This document shows positions 23,326 to 31,095 of a stretch of 64,000 nucleotides of DNA, in pieces; position 1 is the stretch's first letter; every line of letters starts with the position of its first letter. Location: positions 14,615 through 78,614 of the forward strand of contig DAIRGH010000001.1 in NCBI GenBank assembly GCA_036794585.1, given 5' to 3'. A program made the position numbers and the translations under genes. This stretch comes from WHSW01 sp036794585. Its GTDB lineage: Bacteria; Actinomycetota; Thermoleophilia; Solirubrobacterales; 70-9. The notes beneath the pieces were generated by a model. The model did not search any database, was not told the DNA's origin, and worked only from the letters and a program-made list of their open reading frames with translations.

Positions 23326-25223
23326 CTGGGATATTCCATTTCTCGAGTGCTGCCGGCGTCGCGGTGGACGAGCTCGAGGCGATGGGCGAGATGCTCGCTC
23401 ACCGCGGGCCTGACGACGACGGTTGGTTCGTCGGTTCAGACGGACGCGTCGGCTTGGCCCACCGTCGGCTCGCGATCGTCGACCCGCAGGCTGGCCAACA
23501 ACCGTTCCATGGAACCAGCGGAACCGTCCTGGTTTTCAATGGCGAGATCTACAACTATCCGCGGCTACGACGCGACGTTGAGCGTGACGGCATATCCCTG
23601 ACCACCCATTGCGACACCGAGATCGTTTCGGTGCTCTACGAACGCCATGGGGCCGAGATGGTGACGATGCTCGATGGCATGTTCGCGCTCGCAATTTGGG
23701 ACCCTCACAAGAGGCGACTATTCGTTGCTCGTGATCGCCTTGGCGAGAAGCCCCTCTACTGGACGGACCACGGAGGTGTCCTGCGATTCGCTTCTGAAAT
23801 CAAGGCTCTGTTCGCCGCAGGCACCCTCCAACCGGAGGTCGACGAGTCAGCCGTGCCATCGTACTTTGCCGATCTGGTCACGACGGCGCCCCGGACGCTC
23901 TTCCAAGGCGTCTCGAAGCTGCCCCCCGGCTGTGCCGCGGTATGCGACGCGCGCGGCATGCGGCCTTACCAGTATTGGTCTGTGCAGGACCTGCGATCGT
24001 GGGAGCACCCGTCGCCGCCGGATGCCACTGCGCGAATCCGCGATCTCCTGACCGATTCGATTCACGACAGGCTGCTTGGAGACGTGCCGATGGGGGTCTT
24101 GCTGAGTGGGGGACTCGATTCAACCACCGTTCTGGCCCTGCTGGCGGAGCGAGCCACCGAGCTCATGTCGTTCTCGGTGGGGTTTCCCGAGCACCCTGCG
24201 CTCGACGAGCGCGCCGAGGCGCGCGCTGTGGCACACCATTTCGGCGTGGATCACGCGGAAATTAGCGTCTCCGAGCGAGACGCGATCGACTTCCTCCCAG
24301 ATCTCATCTATCACCAGGACGAGCCACTCGGCGACCCCGTCTGCATCCCGCTGCACTTCGTCTGCAAACTCGCACGCGCTCACGGCGTCAAGGTGGTCCT
24401 CGCCGGTGAAGGGGCCGACGAGCTGTTCTGGGGCTATCCCGACTACGTCGAAGGCCTCAGGAGGATGCGCTGGATCGCGCCGCTGTTGGCGCTCCCCGAA
24501 TTCGGCCGCCGCTGGGCGGCGGCGCTCGTCGCGATGTACCCCCGGTCTCACATCAGTCAGCTCGCACCGGGGATCGCGGCCGGCCGTCTGCGCCCGATGC
24601 ACTCTTCGGTGGGTATGACAGGCCCCGATCGCAGACGGCTCCTCCGAATGCAAGAGAACTGGGCCGCGACAAGACCGCCGACCGCCGACGTGGTGCATCG
24701 CGGCGTTGACCTCCTCGCTCTTGATACTCAGGAATTCGAGTTCGGCGTCAGGCTGCCTGAGCTACTCCTGATGCGAATCGATCGCTTCTCGATGGCCAAC
24801 GGCGTGGAGGCTCGTGTTCCGTTCTTGTCTCCAAGGCTGGTGGAGTACGTGTATCGCCTCCCGCTCGAGTTCAAGATCGACGCCCAGACGACAAAGATCG
24901 CCCTGCGCGAGGCGGTCGCGGGTTCAGTGCCGCGCTGGGTCCTGGAGCGTCCCAAGCGCGGATTTGGCGCCCCGGTATCGGCCTGGCTCCTAGGCTACAT
25001 GGGGACCGTCCTCGATCAGCTCGTTGCTGGCGAGGGTGCGCGTCGTTACTTTGACGTGGACTTTCTTAGGGAAGCAGTCCTCGCCGATCGCGCGGGCCGC
25101 GGAACTAGTGGGCCCAGGATCTGGCCGATCCTCAACTTCCTGCTCTGGCACCGTCTATGGATCGAGGGTGAGCCGTTGGAGCCACTGCTCGCGCCGTTAG
25201 CGGCGCCGGCGAGATCAGGCTGA
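23313..25223 (+). CDS. Asparagine-synthase-like amidotransferase, copy 2
   Basis: This is a 636-residue protein with a GTG start fixed by MCGIAGIFHF, since Cys2 is the glutaminase nucleophile. HRGPDDDG, HRRLAIVD and FNGEIYNY are the glutaminase motifs. SGGLDS at residues 265-270 is the ATP-binding loop, at exactly the same position as in copy 1. LLLMRIDRFSMANGVEARVP and FLSPRLVEYVYRLP match the synthetase half. It overlaps the upstream GT4 by 13 bases and converges with the three-domain fusion gene, overlapping its end by 9 bases. Amidation of a sugar carboxyl is the favoured role by analogy with WbpS/WbtH. True asparagine synthesis cannot be excluded. Confidence 0.93.
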   Translation: MCGIAGIFHFSSAAGVAVDELEAMGEMLAHRGPDDDGWFVGSDGRVGLAHRRLAIVDPQAGQQPFHGTSGTVLVFNGEIYNYPRLRRDVERDGISLTTHCDTEIVSVLYERHGAEMVTMLDGMFALAIWDPHKRRLFVARDRLGEKPLYWTDHGGVLRFASEIKALFAAGTLQPEVDESAVPSYFADLVTTAPRTLFQGVSKLPPGCAAVCDARGMRPYQYWSVQDLRSWEHPSPPDATARIRDLLTDSIHDRLLGDVPMGVLLSGGLDSTTVLALLAERATELMSFSVGFPEHPALDERAEARAVAHHFGVDHAEISVSERDAIDFLPDLIYHQDEPLGDPVCIPLHFVCKLARAHGVKVVLAGEGADELFWGYPDYVEGLRRMRWIAPLLALPEFGRRWAAALVAMYPRSHISQLAPGIAAGRLRPMHSSVGMTGPDRRRLLRMQENWAATRPPTADVVHRGVDLLALDTQEFEFGVRLPELLLMRIDRFSMANGVEARVPFLSPRLVEYVYRLPLEFKIDAQTTKIALREAVAGSVPRWVLERPKRGFGAPVSAWLLGYMGTVLDQLVAGEGARRYFDVDFLREAVLADRAGRGTSGPRIWPILNFLLWHRLWIEGEPLEPLLAPLAAPARSG

Positions 25224-27476
25224 CAGGCGCCAGGCGGTCACGTACATCACTCGATCACGCGAAGGTGGAAAGGGAGGCATGCCGAGCTTGCGGTAAGTGT
25301 CAACCTCATCGATCTCGATGTTGTGATAGCCGGCAGCGTGGAGACGTGCTCTCACGTCGTGGGGAGCAGTCTTCCATGTGTGGTTGTCGCAGACTGCGTT
25401 GCGGTTGCGTGCGTCTGAGGGGATGGCAGCAACGAGCGTCCCCCCTGGCTCTAGAACACGCCACAGCTCTGCCAATGTTGCGTCAACGTCGAATGCGTGC
25501 TCGAGGCTGTTGTCCGCATAGATGCAGTCGAATGACTCGTCCTCAAACGAAAGTGCGCGAAAATCCTCAACAGCGAACGAGACGCGTCGCGAAGCGTTCT
25601 CGACTTGCGCCCTGGAGATGAAGTCCGTGCCCACGTCGACGCCCACGACCTCGGCCTGCGGTAAGAGCTCAGCGATTCGGGCGCTCCATCGTCCCGTGCC
25701 ACATCCAACGTCGAGGATGCGGCGGCGATCTCGCGGGATACGGTCCTGGAGGTGGTGCGACTGCCGGTCGTTCCTATCGGCCCCGAGCACAGCATCGTAC
25801 TCGCGCCGGACTTGACGCTCAGCTTCCTCCAGCGCGCTGGCGCTACTCGTAGATTGCAACTCCGATTGCGCCCTCGCGACCATGTCGGACACGGTGATCA
25901 GCCGCACCCGAGGCTGAGCAAGCAGCTGCCCCACCCCGTTCATGATCGAGGGGATGTCGAGATCGCTCTTCGTATGTCCGACAAGCACACAGTAGTCGTG
26001 CCTAACGAGCGTCTCGCGCTCATACGGCGTCATTAGGTACATGAGCCTCTTTGGCAGCGCGCGGTTGATCAACGGCCGCATTGATCGCAGATCGTGGTAA
26101 CCCCGGCTGAGCACCCGCTGAAGCTGGTATCTGCGTCGCATGGCCTCGGGCGACGGCTCGCGTGCCCGGAGCGCCCGGACATGCTTGACGAGCGTGTCGG
26201 CAAACGAGGAGCAGTCCGGGGGATCGAACGACCATCGCTGCCCATTTCCTAATGCAAGGATCGGGAGCTCAATGATCGCCCGCTCTGCTGGCGGCGCCTT
26301 GAGTTGCGGATCGTAACGACTCGCGAAGTACGGCTGGCCGGCCGAGTAGGCCAGCCGGTAGTCGTAGTGTCGCTCCGGATGAATTCCGTCCGCGTACACC
26401 GACGAATCGCACACGATGTCGTTCGCCGCCAGCGCGTCGTAGATCCGCGCGAAGGGCTGGGCCTCATAGGCTCCCGCGCGGAACGCGGTGACGCGATACT
26501 CAGGCACCATGGGCCCGATTGCTCGCAGCAGTGTTTGCTTGCACTCGGCGAGCAGCTGTGTGAGGTCGCCGGGATAGTCGTGCGCCCGCGCTTTCGACCA
26601 GTCCCATGTCCACTCGCCGTCGTCGCATCGAGCGCCCAGTTCCGGCAACCAAGTCGGATGTAGGTGCAGCTGGACGTCGTGGCCACGAGCGACAGTCTCT
26701 GCCCACTGCTGTTCCATCCGCCGCGCGAGCAACGGGCTGTGCTGCCGGAGCCAGGCGTGCTCTCCAAGCTCGGCGAACAGCGTAAAGCTCGCCGGTACGC
26801 CGTCGAAGGCCTCGAGCAGCGCGGCCGTCGGAGAGAATACGTCCGCCTCCCAGTCGATTCGGCGGCCCGGGGGAATGGGCTGCCAAGTCTCGTAATCGAT
26901 CGTCAGTGCCACCAACGTCAGCCGAGGCCGAGCCGCGATCACGACGTGGCCAGAGTCGAGGACGTCGAACCGCTCGATCGCGAAATACTGCTCGGTTAGC
27001 CGGCGGAGCTCGTCGGCGGTCAAATAGTCTCCGCCCGGCGCCCAGGCCGCCACGAACGCAAGCCCGTCCGACTCGAGGTGATCGGCGATCCATTCGAGCG
27101 CGCGCAGGCGCCCTCCCTTCGATAGGTAGTACACGACATCGCTGAGGACGATGGTGTCGAACGCGGCGTCGCTCACCGGAGTCTCATCGAGCCGACCCGC
27201 CGACCCCACGTGGAAGTCGATATACGGATGGCGGTCTCGGCCCTGCGCTACCGCCGAGGCGGACAGCTCCACACCGACCAACTCTTTGTATTCACCTCGG
27301 AACTGCGCGAGAAACGCACCGTTGCCGCATCCGATATCGAGAATCCGCCCACTTCTGCGAGCGTTTTCGCGGATCACTCGTCGGTAGAGTTGATATCGGT
27401 CACTGTCGGCGTCGCCGATGGCCCACGGATCGGGCGAGTTGCGATACAGGCGCTCGAAGTCTCGCTTGACCCTCAT
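25215..27476 (-). CDS. Three-domain fusion: methyltransferase - NodB-like deacetylase - methyltransferase
   Basis: This is a 753-residue protein. Domain 1 (~1-180) is a NodS-like SAM methyltransferase (FERLYRNSPDPWAIGDAD; ILDIGCGNGAFLAQF at ~45-59). Domain 2 (~183-535) is a polysaccharide-deacetylase-like barrel with LTIDYETW (~191-198), GHDVQLHLHPTW (~265-276) and AFRAGAYEAQ (~331-340), matching the Asp, His-x-His and Arg motifs of the NodB family. Domain 3 (~555-753) is a second methyltransferase (ILDVGCGTGRWSARIAELLP at ~587-606; DCIYADNSLEHAFDVDATLA). NodS and NodB act on Nod-factor amino sugars, so N-deacetylation followed by N-methylation is a plausible joint reaction. No frameshift is seen across the 2.26 kb. 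Confidence 0.88.
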   Translation of the reverse strand: MRVKRDFERLYRNSPDPWAIGDADSDRYQLYRRVIRENARRSGRILDIGCGNGAFLAQFRGEYKELVGVELSASAVAQGRDRHPYIDFHVGSAGRLDETPVSDAAFDTIVLSDVVYYLSKGGRLRALEWIADHLESDGLAFVAAWAPGGDYLTADELRRLTEQYFAIERFDVLDSGHVVIAARPRLTLVALTIDYETWQPIPPGRRIDWEADVFSPTAALLEAFDGVPASFTLFAELGEHAWLRQHSPLLARRMEQQWAETVARGHDVQLHLHPTWLPELGARCDDGEWTWDWSKARAHDYPGDLTQLLAECKQTLLRAIGPMVPEYRVTAFRAGAYEAQPFARIYDALAANDIVCDSSVYADGIHPERHYDYRLAYSAGQPYFASRYDPQLKAPPAERAIIELPILALGNGQRWSFDPPDCSSFADTLVKHVRALRAREPSPEAMRRRYQLQRVLSRGYHDLRSMRPLINRALPKRLMYLMTPYERETLVRHDYCVLVGHTKSDLDIPSIMNGVGQLLAQPRVRLITVSDMVARAQSELQSTSSASALEEAERQVRREYDAVLGADRNDRQSHHLQDRIPRDRRRILDVGCGTGRWSARIAELLPQAEVVGVDVGTDFISRAQVENASRRVSFAVEDFRALSFEDESFDCIYADNSLEHAFDVDATLAELWRVLEPGGTLVAAIPSDARNRNAVCDNHTWKTAPHDVRARLHAAGYHNIEIDEVDTYRKLGMPPFPPSRDRVMYVTAWRLSA

Positions 27477-28855
27477 CGCCGCCCGCCTCCAGCGCCGAAG
27501 GCTGTACCGTGACGTCCCGGTATTGCGCGGTACAACGTTCTCGCGGCCTCTCTGAATCTAGGCCTCAGCTGTGCGTACCCTCCTGGTGTTTCGGCGAACA
27601 GCCGCATGTGAAGGATTAGTACGAGGGTGTAGCCGATCGATGACGCGATCGATGCGACGTAAGCGCCGTAGACAGGTATCAAGGCGAGGTCTAACCCCAG
27701 AACAACTACGACGCCTGGGAGCCATACGATCACCGCGCGAAGTGGGTACCCCGTGCCTGCGAAGTGCTGCGCCAGGATGTTGAGGAGGCCGAGGCTGAAC
27801 AGACCTGGCACGAGCCATAGGAACAGGGGGATTGCGCCTGTGAACTCGGAGCCGTACACGAAGCCAACCGCGGCATAGGCAAGCAGTGCTGCCATAAGAC
27901 ACACCACGCCGTAGCTGATGGCTACGACTCGGAACACAAGCGCCGTAGCTTCATACGTCGCTCCGCGAGCGATTCTCGGAAAAAGGTTGAGGGCGACAAT
28001 TGCAGGAAAGAGGTAAAGCATGTCGGCGAGGTTGACGGCAACCGCATACTGCCCTGCCTGCTCGTTGCCCAGGTAAGCGTTTACCAGCAGTAGGTCAACC
28101 CGGATCACCAGATAGGCGGCGAGCGCGGCAAGGTACGCGCGCATCGCGTACTTGACCATCCCGCGCGCCAACGGCCAATCAGCTCGGCCCGGGCCCCCGC
28201 GCGCCACCACGAGAGCAACCGCCGTGCCGCAGGCCGCGACCTGGTTCCCGACTACGAGCGCAATCACTCCGAGCGTTCCGAAGTTGAAGACCAGAAGCCC
28301 CAAGAAGAGGGCGCCCAGGAAGAGCAAGCCGATGACCACGTCCGACCCGTTGTATGCGACGGTGCGACCCTCGCCCAGCAAGATCGAGCGAAAAAGCATC
28401 GCCGCCAGCGCAGCGGGAATGCCGATCGCAACGAGCGCCAACTCGAGTCCATCAAGCCCAGTCAGGAGCTGCGGAACCCAGAGTTTGAGGGCGAGCGTGA
28501 TACCGATCAGCGCCAGACCGAGCGCCGCGGAGAGCCATAGCGAGTTGGCCACGATCCGCGCCCGCGTGTCGCCGTCTCGCGCCACGAAGTACTGATTCGC
28601 ACTGACGAGACCAACGTTGCCGAGGTACGCGAGCAGCGCGATGAAGCTGACAGCCACGGCAACGTCGCCCCGACCGGAAGGTCCAAGCGCACGGGCCACC
28701 GCGATCGACCCGACGCCCGCCGACAAGACGAGGACGGCCTTGCTCGCCAACATCAACAGCACGTCGGTCTGAAAGGCGCCTGCGGATGGCGCAACGGAGA
28801 CGTCCGGAGCTCGCTGCGCGAGCCATCCCCTAATTCTGCTCGCCGCTTGGCTCAA
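27473..28855 (-). CDS. Wzx-like oligosaccharide flippase
   Basis: This ~460-residue membrane protein has about 12-14 hydrophobic segments of the MATE/PST type (LLMLASKAVLVLSAGVGSIA, VARALGPSGRGDVAVAVSFI, FPAIVALNLFPRIARGATYE, VPGLFSLGLLNILAQHFAGT). The phrase ALGPSGRGDVA is typical of the first helical hairpin in Wzx proteins. A TTG at 28855 overlaps the upstream deacetylase stop (TTGA) and is preferred. An upstream ATG at 28927 would add 24 hydrophilic residues. The stop overlaps the three-domain gene by 4 bases. It exports lipid-linked repeat units. Confidence 0.88.
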   Translation of the reverse strand: MSQAASRIRGWLAQRAPDVSVAPSAGAFQTDVLLMLASKAVLVLSAGVGSIAVARALGPSGRGDVAVAVSFIALLAYLGNVGLVSANQYFVARDGDTRARIVANSLWLSAALGLALIGITLALKLWVPQLLTGLDGLELALVAIGIPAALAAMLFRSILLGEGRTVAYNGSDVVIGLLFLGALFLGLLVFNFGTLGVIALVVGNQVAACGTAVALVVARGGPGRADWPLARGMVKYAMRAYLAALAAYLVIRVDLLLVNAYLGNEQAGQYAVAVNLADMLYLFPAIVALNLFPRIARGATYEATALVFRVVAISYGVVCLMAALLAYAAVGFVYGSEFTGAIPLFLWLVPGLFSLGLLNILAQHFAGTGYPLRAVIVWLPGVVVVLGLDLALIPVYGAYVASIASSIGYTLVLILHMRLFAETPGGYAQLRPRFREAARTLYRAIPGRHGTAFGAGGGRR

Positions 28856-29832
28856 GCGTTCTTTCGGATCCGACTCCCGGTGAGCTCCAAAGTCTTCACC
28901 AGCTCGAGGGCCTCCTGCACGCGGCAAGGGGTCAACTTCAGACGCTCCAGCAGACTCGCCGTGAAGTCCATGAATAGGCCGATGCGCCGTCGTACAGCCT
29001 CCTTGTCGCCGATCAGCGCGAACTTGCTGGCCGTTCGCCTCGTTTCACCATGGAACAGATGATCGAAGTGCACCACGACGACCATCACGCCACTGCGCCC
29101 GAGCCACGGGACCGCTGGCCACTGGCGCAACGCCGCCGAGGGCGGAGAAGGCCACCTGCGTAAGCGTCCAGCCGCACCGCAATTCAGCCAAATACATGGG
29201 GCGAGTTCGATGACCGCGTCCGTCAAGTGATATGCGTTGTGTGAGAACGTCCCCGTGCGTCCGCCGATGTTGAGCCTGCTGCTGTCAGCGGCGAAGCCAG
29301 CGTCATCGATCCCGCTGACAAATGCCCGCCAATCGTCCGCAGACGTGCCCGTGTCCCAGCCTCCGGCACGGAAAGCGACGGGCCTCCCTAGCGGCAGCCC
29401 GGCGTCCACGAGTACCTGGTTGTACACGTCGCGTAGCTCAGCCGCCCAGTCAGCCCACGAGTGACGGTTACGTCGAACGACGTCGTACCACATGCTCGCG
29501 CGACCCGGGTATCCGGCGACTGGGTTCGAAAAGGGCTTGCGATCGACGGATCGAACGCCGCTGTCCCAATCGAAGAGGCAATGGTTGTGCACGTGGAGTT
29601 CATTGCGGGCGCGCTCGAGCACGGCGAGCTCCTCTGTGAATCGCCGGTACCGGTCAGGATCGGATCGCCGGAGGACCGCAACGTGCTCAAGCGACAGAAA
29701 TATCGCGAAGGGAAGTTTGTGGGAGCGGGCCGACTTGGCCCACTGCGCCATTGCGACCATCCACGAATCACACTGTTCCGCATAAAAAGCCTCGAAGTCG
29801 ACCGTCAAGAGTGCCAACCGTCGCTCCGCCAT
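28852..29832 (-). CDS. NodB-like polysaccharide deacetylase family protein
   Basis: This 326-residue protein is read from the ATG at 29832, five bases after the upstream methyltransferase stop, with AGGGG just before it. It shows LLTVDFEAFYAEQCDSW (~8-24), NELHVHNHCLFDW and AFRAGGWDTGTSADDW, the same three motifs as the central domain of the fusion protein at 25.2-27.5 kb. This is the DxE, HxH and RAG pattern of deacetylase-like barrels. Its neighbour is a methyltransferase gene, so this pair repeats the fusion's chemistry as separate proteins. The family also includes non-deacetylase members, and the metal site has not been tested. Confidence 0.8.
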   Translation of the reverse strand: MAERRLALLTVDFEAFYAEQCDSWMVAMAQWAKSARSHKLPFAIFLSLEHVAVLRRSDPDRYRRFTEELAVLERARNELHVHNHCLFDWDSGVRSVDRKPFSNPVAGYPGRASMWYDVVRRNRHSWADWAAELRDVYNQVLVDAGLPLGRPVAFRAGGWDTGTSADDWRAFVSGIDDAGFAADSSRLNIGGRTGTFSHNAYHLTDAVIELAPCIWLNCGAAGRLRRWPSPPSAALRQWPAVPWLGRSGVMVVVVHFDHLFHGETRRTASKFALIGDKEAVRRRIGLFMDFTASLLERLKLTPCRVQEALELVKTLELTGSRIRKNA

Positions 29833-29837
29833 GGCCC

Positions 29838-30779
29838 CTAAGCCACCATCCCGGTGCGCTCCTCGAGGCGCCGCTCGACCTCGTCCGCCAACTCTTCGAG
29901 TCGGGACCAGTCGGGCCGTGCGCCGCTTCCGAGCCACGCGGGCAGCACGGAGGCCCAACGCGGCCGCAGCTTCCCGCTCGGCAGAGCCGCGTTAGCGAGG
30001 ACGAGGCCCATCCTGGCGGTTTCCTCAGCGTTGGAGCCGGTGTCAACGAGGCGGCGTTTGATGCTGTGCTCCCGCTGCCCCCCGGCTTTTGCCCATGTTG
30101 TTTGGGTGTATGGGACACCGCGCCACGTAGAGACCTCCTGCCTCACGATCAGCCATCCGACGTGTTCGAGAACCGCGTTCGCCGACCCACTATTGAAGTA
30201 CGTGAAACCCGGTCTCCTCAGAAGGCCGTTCAGCAGTTGATCGGCTCGAGCGCGGAGGCTGCGGACGTCGCGCATTCGGACCGCACTCACCATCTCCATC
30301 AACGGATACGCCTCGGTTTCCTCGCTGTAGATCAGCCACCCTCCATCCCGAACCCAGGTACGGAAGCGGCGGACCATGGCCTCCCGATCTGAACCACCGT
30401 GAGACATCAGATTGCTAAGAACAAGGTCAGCTCGTCTGGGCGTTCGATACGAGGTCGCGTCGGCACGATCGAACCGCACGTGACCGTGATCCGCAATCCG
30501 CGCGACGTGTCGGCCCAGCCAGATCGACCGGCGACGAACGTCGATCCCGATAACTTCTTCGAAGAGCTCGGCGAGCGCGAACGTCAGCATGCCCCCGCCT
30601 GCCCCGGCATCTATGGCCAGCTCGCGCCGTGAGAGGTGAATGGGCTCCAACAGCCGTCGAATCGACTCCGGCGCCTTCAGCATGCGTCCTGCCACGTAGC
30701 CGATCTCGCCCGGCCAAGTGGCGTGTTTGTGCGCCCACGCACCAGCGGAGTCGAACCTAGTCAGGCTTCTGTGTAACAC
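29838..30779 (-). CDS. Class I SAM-dependent methyltransferase
   Basis: This 313-residue protein has a SAM-binding core. Motif I is LAIDAGAGGGMLTFALAELF (~53-72), followed by EVIGIDVRRRSIWLGRHVAR, an acidic motif II, VRFDRADATSYRTPRRADLV and a post-motif LVLSNLMSHGGSDREAMVRR. The Gly-rich loop GAGGGM is a slight variant of G-x-G-x-G. The C-terminal ~110 residues form a separate helical part. It is the first gene of a minus-strand run (methyltransferase, deacetylase, flippase, fusion protein). The region upstream is a divergent promoter region shared with the heparinase gene. Confidence 0.85.
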   Translation of the reverse strand: MLHRSLTRFDSAGAWAHKHATWPGEIGYVAGRMLKAPESIRRLLEPIHLSRRELAIDAGAGGGMLTFALAELFEEVIGIDVRRRSIWLGRHVARIADHGHVRFDRADATSYRTPRRADLVLSNLMSHGGSDREAMVRRFRTWVRDGGWLIYSEETEAYPLMEMVSAVRMRDVRSLRARADQLLNGLLRRPGFTYFNSGSANAVLEHVGWLIVRQEVSTWRGVPYTQTTWAKAGGQREHSIKRRLVDTGSNAEETARMGLVLANAALPSGKLRPRWASVLPAWLGSGARPDWSRLEELADEVERRLEERTGMVA

Positions 30780-30861
30780 CGATTCTCCTGTTTCATGGTG
30801 GCCTCGGCTGGGCGGCTCAGAAGGGTAGCCGCGCCGAGACTGTTAGACGCCCGACGGAGGG

Positions 30862-30975
30862 ACTCCCAAAGCCTTCGATGAACCGGACAGTACCCAGGCT
30901 GGTCCGGCCGCCCGTGGTAGCGACCTGACTACGGGCGGGCCACGAAGTCGATCCAAGTAGTCGGGCGAAAGCCTG
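30862..30975 (+). promoter_or_regulatory. Structured leader candidate upstream of the heparinase gene
   Basis: Two perfect stems interleave: AGCCT (30870-30874) with AGGCT (30896-30900), and CCGGAC (30883-30888) with GTCCGG (30902-30907). This is the order of an H-type pseudoknot. A long imperfect hairpin follows (30906-30920 with 30929-30941), then CGGGC-GAAA-GCCTG (30962-30975), a stem capped by a GNRA tetraloop. It matches no riboswitch consensus that I can recall. It could be a cis-acting RNA for the heparinase gene or a coincidence of GC-rich sequence. Confidence 0.35.
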
Positions 30976-31095
30976 AGGTGCGTGCGATGTCATATCCATA
31001 GACGTTTCCAAAGGCGCCGCCCCGGTGTGTGTCGTGGCGCTCGGACCCGCGCGGACGGAGGACGATTTCTCATTCGTGCAAAATCGACCGTCGAA

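Noticed and set aside
23313..25223. Housekeeping asparagine synthetase (asnB) assignment
   Set aside because: Two copies, each coupled to a GT4 gene within a polysaccharide locus, fit glycan amidation better. The name asnB was therefore not given, although the family is the same.
30862..31000. c-di-GMP-I riboswitch upstream of the heparinase gene
   Set aside because: GGGAC and a GAAA-capped stem are present, but their order and the conserved core do not match the GEMM consensus.
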